Source of the DNA: Rhodothermales bacterium
Lineage (GTDB): Bacteria; Bacteroidota; Rhodothermia; Rhodothermales; JAHQVL01
NCBI GenBank assembly: GCA_041391505.1
Contig: JAWKNW010000029.1
Span: 1 to 64,000, forward strand
DNA length: 64,000 bases
Reading direction: 5' to 3'
Part shown: piece by piece, positions 51,906 through 60,747 of the stretch
Numbering within the stretch: the first letter of the stretch is position 1
How the letters are laid out: the number at the start of each line of letters is the position of its first letter
Program-made: the position numbers and the translations under genes
Notes under the pieces: generated by a model
The model's input: only the letters and a program-made list of their open reading frames with translations
Databases searched by the model: none
Told to the model about the DNA's origin: nothing

Positions 51906-53224
51906 ACCCGGTACGGGCTCGCGCCTACCCCGGGCCAGATGCGTACCAGCCCGAACACGGCGCGCACCACGATCCAGACGCCGGTCGCCACCCAGAGCAG
52001 GGTCAGCGAACCGGGTTGCGCGACATCGACGAGGAGCCACACGCACAGCGCGCCGGTCAGGGTCGCGGTGATGACGGCGTTTCTGAGGTAGCGGAAGTCG
52101 CCGGTACCCCAGTGCAGACCGTCCGTCGCAAACGTGAGCGCGTTGAGGGGTTGGAAGACGGCTGCGACGAACCACGCCGATGAAAAGACGGCCACGGCCT
52201 CGGGTGGCACCAGCAGCCGCACGGCGAGCGGCTCGCCGGCGACCATCGACACGAACAGCACCACCCCCGTCCCCAGGCTCCACAGACAGACATACCCCGC
52301 GACGCGGCGCGCGGCGGCCCGGTTCTCGGCGCCGATGAAATACCCCACCAGACTCTGCCCGGCGATCGCGAACGCGTCGAGGGCGAGGGCGGCGAACATC
52401 CACACCTGGCGGATGGCCTGATGCGCCGCGCCGGCGGCGGCGCCCATGCGCGTCGCCTCGCGGGTGGTGAGGAGCAGGAAAAGCGTCAGCATGCCCGTCC
52501 GCACGAACAGGTCGCCGCCGATGACCAGGAGCCGGCTCGCGTCCGCCCTCTTCAGGCCCGCCGGGAGCCCGAGGCGTCGATACAGCAGCCAGAGCGCGAG
52601 GCCGGCGCCGACCCACTGACTAACCGAACTCGCGATCGCCGCGCCGGCGATGCCCATGGCCGGCACGGGGCCCATGCCGAAGATGAGCACGGCATCCAGC
52701 ACGATGTTGAGCGCATTCACCGCCAGCGCGATCCACAGCGGCAGGCGCATTTCCTGGAGACCGCGCATCGTCCCGAACGACGCCAGCATGAGCAGCACCG
52801 CCGGCCCGCCGACGAGCCGCCAACGGATGTAGGCTACGGCGTCGTCACGCACGGCCTCGGTAGCCCCGAGCGCATCCGCCGCCAGACCCGACGCCGGCCA
52901 GCCGGCGAGCGCCACGACCACCCCCAGCCCCGCGCTCATCGCGAGCGCCATGCCGGCGAGCTCCGCCGCCCGCTCCGTCAGACCGCGCCCCGACGCCTGC
53001 GCCACCTCCGTCTGCGTGCCGACGCTCAGGAAGTTGAACACCCAGAAGATGCTGCTCAGCGTGATCGTGCCCACCCCGAGCGCCGCGAGGGGCGCGGCGC
53101 CGAGCCGAGCCACGAAGGCCGTATCGACCAGCCCGGTGAGCGGCTCGGCGACGAGCGAAAACAGGATGGGGATCGTCAGGCCGACGAGCGTGCGGTTCGG
53201 CGCGGCCGAGAAATCATGCTTCAC
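51848..53224 (-). CDS. MATE-family efflux transporter
   Basis: The protein has 458 residues and twelve helices in two MatE repeats. It starts at GTG 53224 (VKHDFSAAPNRTLVGLTIPIL); other features are EPLTGLVDTAFVARLG in the first half and QAIRQVWMFAALALDAFAIAGQSLVGYFIG in the second. It exports cationic drugs or metabolites by Na+ or H+ antiport; in this subgroup (DinF-like) the substrate is unclear. The final ~19 residues (VGGSRFEDQSLRSSPSLEP) are encoded by the heptamer repeat, so the natural end was probably near GVGASPYR. Confidence 0.92.
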   Translation of the reverse strand: MKHDFSAAPNRTLVGLTIPILFSLVAEPLTGLVDTAFVARLGAAPLAALGVGTITLSSIFWVFNFLSVGTQTEVAQASGRGLTERAAELAGMALAMSAGLGVVVALAGWPASGLAADALGATEAVRDDAVAYIRWRLVGGPAVLLMLASFGTMRGLQEMRLPLWIALAVNALNIVLDAVLIFGMGPVPAMGIAGAAIASSVSQWVGAGLALWLLYRRLGLPAGLKRADASRLLVIGGDLFVRTGMLTLFLLLTTREATRMGAAAGAAHQAIRQVWMFAALALDAFAIAGQSLVGYFIGAENRAAARRVAGYVCLWSLGTGVVLFVSMVAGEPLAVRLLVPPEAVAVFSSAWFVAAVFQPLNALTFATDGLHWGTGDFRYLRNAVITATLTGALCVWLLVDVAQPGSLTLLWVATGVWIVVRAVFGLVRIWPGVGASPYRVGGSRFEDQSLRSSPSLEP

Positions 53225-53234
53225 ACGGATCTCA

Positions 53235-55094
53235 TCAGGCCGTCGCTTTCACGAGCAGCTCCGTCATCCGCGCCACGTAGTCGGTCGTCTGCGTCAGGCC
53301 GCCCTCGAGGAGCAGGGCGCCCTCATAGAGCTGGAGCATGACCTTGTCCGCCGTCTCCGGATCGCTGTCCAGCAGGGTCCGCAGGTTTTTCATCAGCGGG
53401 TGCGCCGTGTTGATCTCCAGGATGCGGGCGCCGGCCTTGAAGTTCTTGTCCATCATCCGCATCATGCGCTCCATCTGCACGTCCATCCCGCTTTCGCCCA
53501 CGACGAGCGTCACGGCGGAATCGACAAGCCGGCGGGACTCGACCACATCCTTCACCCGGTCCCCGAGCGTCACCTTGAAGCGGGCGATGAGCTGATCCGC
53601 GTCGGCGCCGGCGAGCGCCTCCTTCTGCCGGGCGTCGTCCGTCTTCAGATCGATGTCCGCCTTCTCGATGCTCTTCAGCTCCTTTTCGCGGAACGCCTCG
53701 ATGTGCGGCACGACGAACGCGTCCATCGGGTCGTCCATCAGCAGCACCTCGATCCCGTTCTTGCGGAAATACTCGAGGTTCGGGCTGCGTTCCAGCACGT
53801 CGCGGTGCTCGCCCAGCAGGTAGTAGATCTGCGTCTGGTCCGCCGGCATCCGATCCACATACGCCGCCAGCGACGTGTAGACGCCCTTGCCCGTCTGGGT
53901 CGATTCGAACCGGAGCAGATCCGTGAGTTTCTCCTTGTTCGCGAAGTCGTTCCCGATGCCCATCTTGAAGAGCGGCCCGAACTCGCGGAAGAACCGGTTG
54001 TAGGTGTCCTCCTCCTTCGACGCCCAGCCCTCCAGCAATCCGAGGATCTTGCCGGTGAGGATCGACCGGATCTTGGCCATCACCGGGCTGTTCTGCGTCA
54101 CCTCGCGGGAGACGTTCAGCGGCAGGTTGTCGGTTTCGACGACGCCGCGCATGAAGCGGAGGTAGTCCGGCACCAGCGCCTTGCAGTCGTCCTGGATGAA
54201 GACATTGTTGGCGTACAGGTGGAGTTTTGTGGCTTCGTCCTCGCGGAACATGGCCGGCGGGGCATGCTGCGGGATGAAAAGCAGGGCGCGGACATTGACG
54301 ACCCCTTCGAGATTCAGATGGAGATGCCCCAGCGGCTCCTGGTAGTCGCCCGAGATGAACTTGTAGAACTCGTTCAGCTCTTCCGCCGTGATGTCGCTCT
54401 TGTTCTTGTGCCAGAGCGCCTTCACGGTATTGACCTGCTCCTCGCCGAGCTTGATGGGGAAGTCGACGAAGTTCGAGTATTTCTGGACGATGCTGCGGAC
54501 GCGGTAGTCGCGCGTGAACTCCTTCGCATCGTCCCGCAGCTTGAGGGTGATCTTCGTGCCACGCTCGGCGCGGTCGACCGTATCGATGGTGAACGAGCCC
54601 TCGCCGTCCGACGTCCAGCGCAGCCCTTCGGAGTCGGGCTCGGCGCTGCGTGTTTCGACCACGACCTGTTCCGCCACCATGAACGCCGAATAAAAACCGA
54701 CGCCGAACTGGCCAATCAACTGGCCGTCGATCGGCTTGCCCTCTTTCTGGAGTTGCTCGAGAAAGGCCTTCGTGCCCGAGCTTGCGACAGTGCCGAGCCG
54801 CTTGACGAGATCGTCGCGCGTCATCCCGATGCCCGTGTCCTCGATGGCGAGGGTGTTCTCCGCTTCATCGAGCGTGATGCGGATCTCCAGCGGCGCATCC
54901 TTGCTGAGGATGTCCGTATCCGTCAGCTTTCTGAACCGCGCCTTGTTGAGCGCGTCGGACGCGTTCGAAATCAGCTCCCGGAGAAAGATCTCCTGATGGG
55001 TATAGAGCGAGTGCACGATAAGATGAAGCAACTGCTTCATCTCGGCCTTGAACGTATAGCGTTTGGCCTTTTCCTCTTTGGTCTCGGTAGTCAC
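53235..55094 (-). CDS. htpG: Molecular chaperone HtpG (Hsp90)
   Basis: This 619-residue cytosolic chaperone has the GHKL ATPase motifs: ELISNASDALNKAR, the DTGIGMTRDDL loop and GQFGVGFYSAFMVA, followed by middle and C-terminal dimerisation domains (ending VARMTELLVKATA). Start is GTG 55094. It is 10 nt upstream of the MATE gene on the same strand, so they may be co-transcribed. Confidence 0.97.
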   Translation of the reverse strand: MTTETKEEKAKRYTFKAEMKQLLHLIVHSLYTHQEIFLRELISNASDALNKARFRKLTDTDILSKDAPLEIRITLDEAENTLAIEDTGIGMTRDDLVKRLGTVASSGTKAFLEQLQKEGKPIDGQLIGQFGVGFYSAFMVAEQVVVETRSAEPDSEGLRWTSDGEGSFTIDTVDRAERGTKITLKLRDDAKEFTRDYRVRSIVQKYSNFVDFPIKLGEEQVNTVKALWHKNKSDITAEELNEFYKFISGDYQEPLGHLHLNLEGVVNVRALLFIPQHAPPAMFREDEATKLHLYANNVFIQDDCKALVPDYLRFMRGVVETDNLPLNVSREVTQNSPVMAKIRSILTGKILGLLEGWASKEEDTYNRFFREFGPLFKMGIGNDFANKEKLTDLLRFESTQTGKGVYTSLAAYVDRMPADQTQIYYLLGEHRDVLERSPNLEYFRKNGIEVLLMDDPMDAFVVPHIEAFREKELKSIEKADIDLKTDDARQKEALAGADADQLIARFKVTLGDRVKDVVESRRLVDSAVTLVVGESGMDVQMERMMRMMDKNFKAGARILEINTAHPLMKNLRTLLDSDPETADKVMLQLYEGALLLEGGLTQTTDYVARMTELLVKATA

Positions 55095-55157
55095 GATCGT
55101 TGTCGTTTAAAGGTTGAAATAATCGATCAAAGGGGATTTTTTGGGGGGTACACCCGG

Positions 55158-55268
55158 TCAGGGTTCAAGGTTTCAGGTTCGAAGTTCAAGGACGCGTGAT
55201 CGTATTCCTCAAGCATCCAAAACCGTTTCATAACCCTGCAACCTTCAACCTGAAACCATGAACCCTCA
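55158..55268. repeat. GGTTCAA heptamer palindrome between NRAMP-like gene and htpG
   Basis: The left arm is GGTTCAAGGTTTCAGGTTCG then AAGTTCAAGG. The right arm is CCTGCAACCTTCAACCTGAAACC then ATGAACCCTC. Its right end contains the stop codon of the NRAMP-like gene (55266-55268, minus strand). It stands at the end of that transcript and upstream of htpG. Confidence 0.83.
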
Positions 55269-56459
55269 AATCGCCCCCCAGACCCACCACAGCGTGCGCG
55301 CGCCGAGGCCGGCGCAGACGAGGGTGATCCCGACGCCGAGCGCCAGGTACCAGCGCGGCAGCCGGACCTCCTGCTGCCGGTAGGCCAGGTACACGACGAA
55401 CGCCGCGATCAGGGGCAACAGCAACCCGTTGGCCGCCTGCGCCGCGACGATGACGGCGAGGGGAGAGAAGCCGGTGAGGTTAAACAGGAGCCCCACGACG
55501 ACGACCGACAGCCACACGGCCGTCGCGCGGGGATCGCGGGGGTCGTCCGGCCAGCCGAACAGCTCGCGGATGCCGGCCGCGGCCGCGAGCGGCGCCGTCA
55601 CGGCGGACGTCAGCCCGGCAGCGAGGAGGCCGGCGCCGAAGAGGTAGGGCGCGGCACCGCCGAGCGCGGGCTCAAGCAGCGCGGCCAGGTCCGCCACCTG
55701 ACTCACCGTCCCGCCTTCGCCGGCCAGCGTCGCGCCGGCGACGAGGATCGCAAACGAAATCAGGCCGCCGACGGGAATGAACAGCGCCATCCCCAGCAGT
55801 TCGCCCCGCCATGCCGCGCGCGGCGATTCGCCGGCCCAGTACGCGCGCGCCGCGCTCGGGTGCAGGAAGAGGTTGTAGGTGACGATCGTCGTCCCGACGA
55901 GCGCGACCGCGACGAGCGGGCTCGCTTCCGGCAGCGCGGGCTGCAGCAGGCCGGCCAGGGCGCTCCCCCAGTCGACCGGCGCCAGCGCGAGCGTCGCCAG
56001 GAACGTGAGGCTCATGCCGCCCACGCAGACCGCCAGGATCTGGATGAGGAGCCGCATCCGGAGCCGTAGCAACAAGCCGGCCACAAGCGCGCAGCCACCC
56101 ACCAGCCATCGCATATCGCCTTCCAGGCCCAGCATCGCCTGAACGCCGGCGGCGGCGCCGACCAGGTTGCCCGTTTCGAACGCCGCGCAACCGATCCAGA
56201 GTCCCAGAACGATCAGCGCCGTCGTCGCCCAGCGCTTCGCCGGCGTGTCGGCGGCTTCGCGCAGCGCTTCCCCCAGTCCCTTGCCGGCGAGGATGCCCGT
56301 GCCGGCGGTATACGACTGGAGGACGAACACCGCCACGGTGGCAAACAGCAGCACCCAGCCGAGATCGTACCCGAACCCGAGACCGGCCGTCGCGCAGGTG
56401 AGGACGGTGCCCGGGCCGATAAAGGCGGCGACGACGAGCGAGGAGGTGCCGAGTTTCAT
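55266..56459 (-). CDS. NRAMP-family-like metal transporter with altered metal site
   Basis: The protein has 397 residues and about 11 helices. The NRAMP fold is indicated by helix 1 FIGPGTVLTCATAG and helix 6 TTIVTYNLFLHPSAAR. The canonical helix-1 DPGN is replaced by GPGT, and the helix-6 MPHN Met/Pro pair by TYN, so the usual Mn/Fe ligands are missing. This recalls NRAMP-related Mg or Al transporters and other atypical members. Substrate is uncertain. Confidence 0.8.
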   Translation of the reverse strand: MKLGTSSLVVAAFIGPGTVLTCATAGLGFGYDLGWVLLFATVAVFVLQSYTAGTGILAGKGLGEALREAADTPAKRWATTALIVLGLWIGCAAFETGNLVGAAAGVQAMLGLEGDMRWLVGGCALVAGLLLRLRMRLLIQILAVCVGGMSLTFLATLALAPVDWGSALAGLLQPALPEASPLVAVALVGTTIVTYNLFLHPSAARAYWAGESPRAAWRGELLGMALFIPVGGLISFAILVAGATLAGEGGTVSQVADLAALLEPALGGAAPYLFGAGLLAAGLTSAVTAPLAAAAGIRELFGWPDDPRDPRATAVWLSVVVVGLLFNLTGFSPLAVIVAAQAANGLLLPLIAAFVVYLAYRQQEVRLPRWYLALGVGITLVCAGLGARTLWWVWGAI

Positions 56460-56645
56460 GCGATGCGGGAATGGGGCGAGGACGGAGGAAAGATAGCCGT
56501 CGCCTTTACATCGTTTGCAAGTTTTTTCAAGCTCTTAATGACTTTGACCCCATTTTGCCGCATCCTACAGGGTTATCACCCGCGAGCGGCGCGCGCGTCG
56601 CTCATGAGATTCGACCGCATAACGCTCCCCACGAGCACCTGACGT

Positions 56646-59437
56646 ATGAAACCTACCGTTTTCGCGCCAGCCGTCCTCTGCCTTCTCCTGATCGGCTGTA
56701 CGGCTTCAACCCCAGAACGGCCCATGTCGACCGATCGGCCGGACGACAACCGCTTCACGCCGGTTGTCCTCACCGAGGGACCCACCATGGACGAGCCGAT
56801 GGCCTTCGAGGTGACCCGGGACGGCGCCGTCTTTTTCATCGAGCGCAAGGGCGGCCTCAAACGATTCGACCCGGCGACGAAAACCGTCAGCCTGGTGGCC
56901 ACCATCCCCGTGAACACCAAATACACGAACGCCCAGGGGAACGTCCGCGAGGCGGAAGAAGGGCTGGTGGGGATGACGCTCCATCCGAGCTTCCCACAGA
57001 AACCCTGGATCTACATGCTCTACGCGGATCCGGCCGAGCCCAAACACGTGCTCGCGCGGTGGGACTACCGGAACGGCAAGCTCGACGACGCCTCGAAGAA
57101 GATCCTGCTCGACTATCCCGTGCAGCGCGAGGAGTGCTGCCACACGGGCGGCGGCATGGCCTGGGACAAGGCCGGCAACCTCTTCATGACCATCGGCAAC
57201 AACACCGCGAACGTGATCCAGTCGCAGACGGACGAGCGCCCCGGCCGCAGCAGCTGGGACGACCAGCGCGGTGCGGCGAACACGAACGACCTCCGCGGGA
57301 AAATCATCCGCATCCACCCCGAGGACGACGGCTCGTACACCATCCCCGATGGCAACCTCTTCCCGCCCGGCACCCCGCAGACGCGCCCGGAGATCTACAC
57401 GATGGGCCACCGCAATACATGGCGCGTGTCGATCGACAGCAAGACGGGCTACATCTACTGGGGGGAAGTGGGCCCCGACGCCTCCCAGGATTCCGAACTC
57501 GGCCCGCGCGGCTACGACGAACTCAACCAGGCCAAGGCGCCCGGATTCTTCGGCTGGCCGTACTTCATCGGCGAAAACCACGCCTTCCCGTTCTACGACT
57601 TCGTGGCGGACAAGGCCCTGGCGCCGAAGGACCCGCTCAAGCCGATGAACACCTCGGTGAACAACACCGGGCTCCAGGAGCTGCCGCCGGCCCAGCCGGC
57701 GTTCATCTCGTATCCCTACGGCGTCTCCGAGCGCTTCCCGGAAGTCGGCACCGGCGGTCGCTCCGCCACCGGCGGCCCCATCTACCACCGGTCGGACTTC
57801 CCCGACGCCGCGCGCCCCTGGCCGGCGTACTTCGAGGGCAAATGGATCGCGGCGGATCTGGCGCGCGGCTGGATCATGCTCATCACGATGGATGAGAACA
57901 GCGACTACGTGTCGATGGAGCGTTTCCTGCCCGACTACAAGCCGGCGGAGATCATCGACATCAAGTTCGGGCCGGATGGCGACCTCTACATCCTCGAATA
58001 CGGCAGCCGCTGGTTCGCCGACAGCGAGGACGACAAGCTCGTCCGCATCGAATACAACTCGGGCAACCGCACGCCGGTCGCGATCGCCAGCGCCTCCACC
58101 GCCGGCGGGAAGGTGCCCTTCGACCTGACCCTCTCGGCTGACGGATCCACCGACGCCGACGGCGACGCGCTCACGTACCGCTGGGAAGTCAAGCCCGAAG
58201 CCGGCGGCGCCGCGCGCACCTTCGACACTCCGTCCCCGACCGTTACGTTCGACCAGGAGGGCGCCTACGTGGCCACCCTCACGGTGACCGACCCCACGGG
58301 CGCGACCAACTCCCGGTCCGTCTCGATCCTCGCTGGCAACGAGCCGCCGCAGATCGACATCAAGCTGGCCGGCAACACGAGCTTCTTCTTCCCCAACAAG
58401 CCGATCGACTACACCGTCACGGCCAGCGATGCGGAGGACGGCATGATCGACGCCACCCAGGTGGCGGTGAGCATCGACTATGTATCCCACGGCTTCGACT
58501 ACGCCGAAGTGATCCAGGGGCATCGGAGCGTCGACGCTACGACCCGCTTCGCCGTGGCGAAAGCCCTCATAGACGCGAGCGACTGCGCCGTGTGCCACCA
58601 GGTCGATGTCCGCTCGGCCGGCCCCGCCTTCGTTGAAATCGCCGAAAAATACGCCGGCGACACGAAGGCCCGGGAACGGCTGGCCGCCAAGGTCCGCGCG
58701 GGCGGCGGCGGGGTATGGGGAGAGATCGTTATGCCGGCGCACCCGGGCCTCTCCTCGAACGACGCGCTGACGATCGTCGACTACATCCTGCACGTCAAGG
58801 ACAAGACGATCCGGACGCTCCCGCTGTCGGACAAATACACGCTGTCGATCCCTGGAGACGATGACGGCCGCGGCACGGTGCTCGTGCGGGCGGCCTATAC
58901 GGACCGCGGCGCCGGCGATGTCGGGTCGCAGACGGCGGACAAGACCATCATCCTCAAGAGCCCTGTCCTCGACCCCGGCGACGCGCAGGTGATCGAGGGC
59001 GCCCGGAAGGCCGTGGGCAGCCGCGGCGCCGGCCCGACCAATGTCCAGCCCAACAAGAACGGCTACATCGGGTTCGAGGGCGTGGATCTGACCGGCGTAT
59101 CGCGCATCGACCTCAACGCCCAGGCGCAGAGCCGCACAGGCACGGTGGGCGGAACGGTCGAGCTGCGCCTCGACGGACCGACCGGCCCGCTCGTGGGTCA
59201 GGCCGAGGTGCCGGTGACGGAATTCGGTTCGGCGCCCCGCCGACGGCCACGGCGATCCAGCAGGCCGGCGGCCAGGCTCCGCCACCGCCGCCGCGCCGAC
59301 GCGGCCCCCAGCTCACCGAGGTCGCCCTGCAGGCCACGACCGGCGTGCACGACCTGTATCTGGTCTTCAAGAACGACGCAGCGCGCGACATCGACCCGCT
59401 GATGAACCTCACCGGCGTGACGCTGGTGGCGGAATAA
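56646..59437 (+). CDS. PQQ-type sugar dehydrogenase with PKD domain, cytochrome c motif and C-terminal CBM6-like domain; frameshifted
   Basis: This is a lipoprotein (lipobox LLIGC). Residues ~35-460 form the glucose/sorbosone dehydrogenase beta-propeller (FFIERKGGLKRFDP, MGHRNTWRVSID, GEVGPDASQ). PKD-like ~475-570; c-type haem motif CAVCH at 647-651; then a CBM6-like beta domain. The uninterrupted frame ends at 59402 with an Arg/Pro-rich nonsense tail. Adding one base in the C4 run at 59235-59238 restores LTEVALQATTGVHDLYLVF and a stop at 59437, the expected CBM end. So there is a one-base deletion, real or a sequencing error. Confidence 0.88.
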
Positions 59438-59512
59438 AAAAGTGTGGGAGTATGAGGGTATGGGAGTTTAAATCGACTCCCGCACTCCCATACTCCCACT
59501 TCCATACCCCAT
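59438..59512. repeat. GGGAGTATG-type palindrome after the dehydrogenase gene
   Basis: The left arm GTGGGAGTATGAGGGTATGG and GAGT is mirrored by ACTCCC, GCACTCCC, ATACTCCCAC, TTCCATACCCC on the right, around TTAAATCG. Units are 7-8 nt. It starts within 10 nt of the stop codon and stands between convergent genes, so it could end both transcripts. Confidence 0.82.
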
Positions 59513-59528
59513 CGGGGCATAACGCCAG

Positions 59529-60704
59529 CTACTTCACTTCCCAGGTATCGCCCGCATTGAGCAGGGCTTCGAGATCGCCCTTGCCGCGGGTCTCGACGAT
59601 CTGGGAAAGCTGCTGGTGCAGCATTTCCTCGTACGTCGGCCGCTCCACCCTGTAGAACACGCCAAACGGCCGCGGCATATCCTCGTGCCAGAACATCTGG
59701 CCGGCGATGCCGGCGAGTTCGCGGCTGGTTTCGTCGTACGTGAGGCAGTCGGATGCCGACCACTTCCCGCCTTCCAGGTCGATCACTTCCGGCTTGAAGC
59801 CGTCGAGCCGGATGCCCTGCTTGCCGTTGTCGAACAGCATCGGCTTGCCGTGTTCGATGAAGATGGCGCGCTCGGGCTTGGTCGCCTTCTCGGTAAACTG
59901 GAAGAAGGCGCCGTCGTTGAAGATGTTGCAGTTCTGGTAGATCTCGCAGAACGACGCGCCGCGGTGCTCGTGCGCGCGTTTGAGGATCTCCTTCATGTGA
60001 TTCGGGTCGCGGTCCATGGTGCGCGCGACGAAGGTCGAGTCCGCCCCGAGCGCTACGGCCACCGGATTAAACGGATGGTCGATCGAGCCGTACGGTGTGC
60101 TCTTCGTCACCTTGCCCTGTTCGGACGTCGGGCTGTACTGGCCCTTGGTCAGTCCGTAGATCTGGTTGTTGAAGAGCAGCAGCTGGACGTTGACGTTGCG
60201 GCGCAGGATGTGGATCAGGTGGTTGCCGCCGATCGACAGCGAGTCGCCATCGCCGGTGATGATCCACACGTCAAGGTCGGGCCGGCTGACCTTGAGGCCC
60301 GTCGCCACCGCCGGCGCGCGGCCGTGGATCGAGTGCATCCCGTAGGTATTCATGTAGTACGGGAAGCGGCTCGAGCAGCCGATGCCGCTGATGAAAACGA
60401 TCTTCTCGCGCGGTACGCCGAGTTCCGGCATCAGGCGCTGGACGGTAGCCAGGATGGCGTAGTCGCCGCAGCCAGGGCACCAGCGGACGTCCTGGTTCGT
60501 CTCGAAATCCTTTCGGGTGAGCCCGGGCGTGCCGTCGCCGCCGTCGCCGCTAAAGCCGGGAGGCAGTTTGGGGCCGCCGGCCGGCGCGCCGGCGCCCGGA
60601 GGCAGCGTCGGTTGCTTCGCGCCCGGAGGCAGCGTAGGCTTCTTTTGAGCGCCGGGTGGCAACGTCGGTTTGCGGGGTTGCTGGGAATCTTGCTGATCGT
60701 GCAT
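59529..60704 (-). CDS. korB: 2-oxoacid:ferredoxin oxidoreductase, beta subunit, with Pro-rich N-terminal repeats
   Basis: The protein has 391 residues, ATG 60704. Residues 12-50 are four PTLPPGA-type repeats (KPTLPPGAQ, KPTLPPGAK, QPTLPPGAG, PKLPPGF), absent from ordinary KorB. The enzyme part starts near 65 with WCPGCGDY (C76, C79), the TPP/Mg motif GDGDSLSIGGNHLIH and NNQIYGLTKGQ. It transfers electrons from 2-oxoglutarate (or a related 2-oxoacid) to ferredoxin. It follows korA by 43 nt. The substrate specificity is inferred. Confidence 0.92.
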   Translation of the reverse strand: MHDQQDSQQPRKPTLPPGAQKKPTLPPGAKQPTLPPGAGAPAGGPKLPPGFSGDGGDGTPGLTRKDFETNQDVRWCPGCGDYAILATVQRLMPELGVPREKIVFISGIGCSSRFPYYMNTYGMHSIHGRAPAVATGLKVSRPDLDVWIITGDGDSLSIGGNHLIHILRRNVNVQLLLFNNQIYGLTKGQYSPTSEQGKVTKSTPYGSIDHPFNPVAVALGADSTFVARTMDRDPNHMKEILKRAHEHRGASFCEIYQNCNIFNDGAFFQFTEKATKPERAIFIEHGKPMLFDNGKQGIRLDGFKPEVIDLEGGKWSASDCLTYDETSRELAGIAGQMFWHEDMPRPFGVFYRVERPTYEEMLHQQLSQIVETRGKGDLEALLNAGDTWEVK

Positions 60705-60747
60705 GGCGATTCGAACTGACGATTCGTGACGCGTGGCGTGCCGGGCG

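Noticed and set aside
56706..59285. 859-codon minus-strand frame
   Set aside because: Antisense shadow of the PQQ-type dehydrogenase; no motif.
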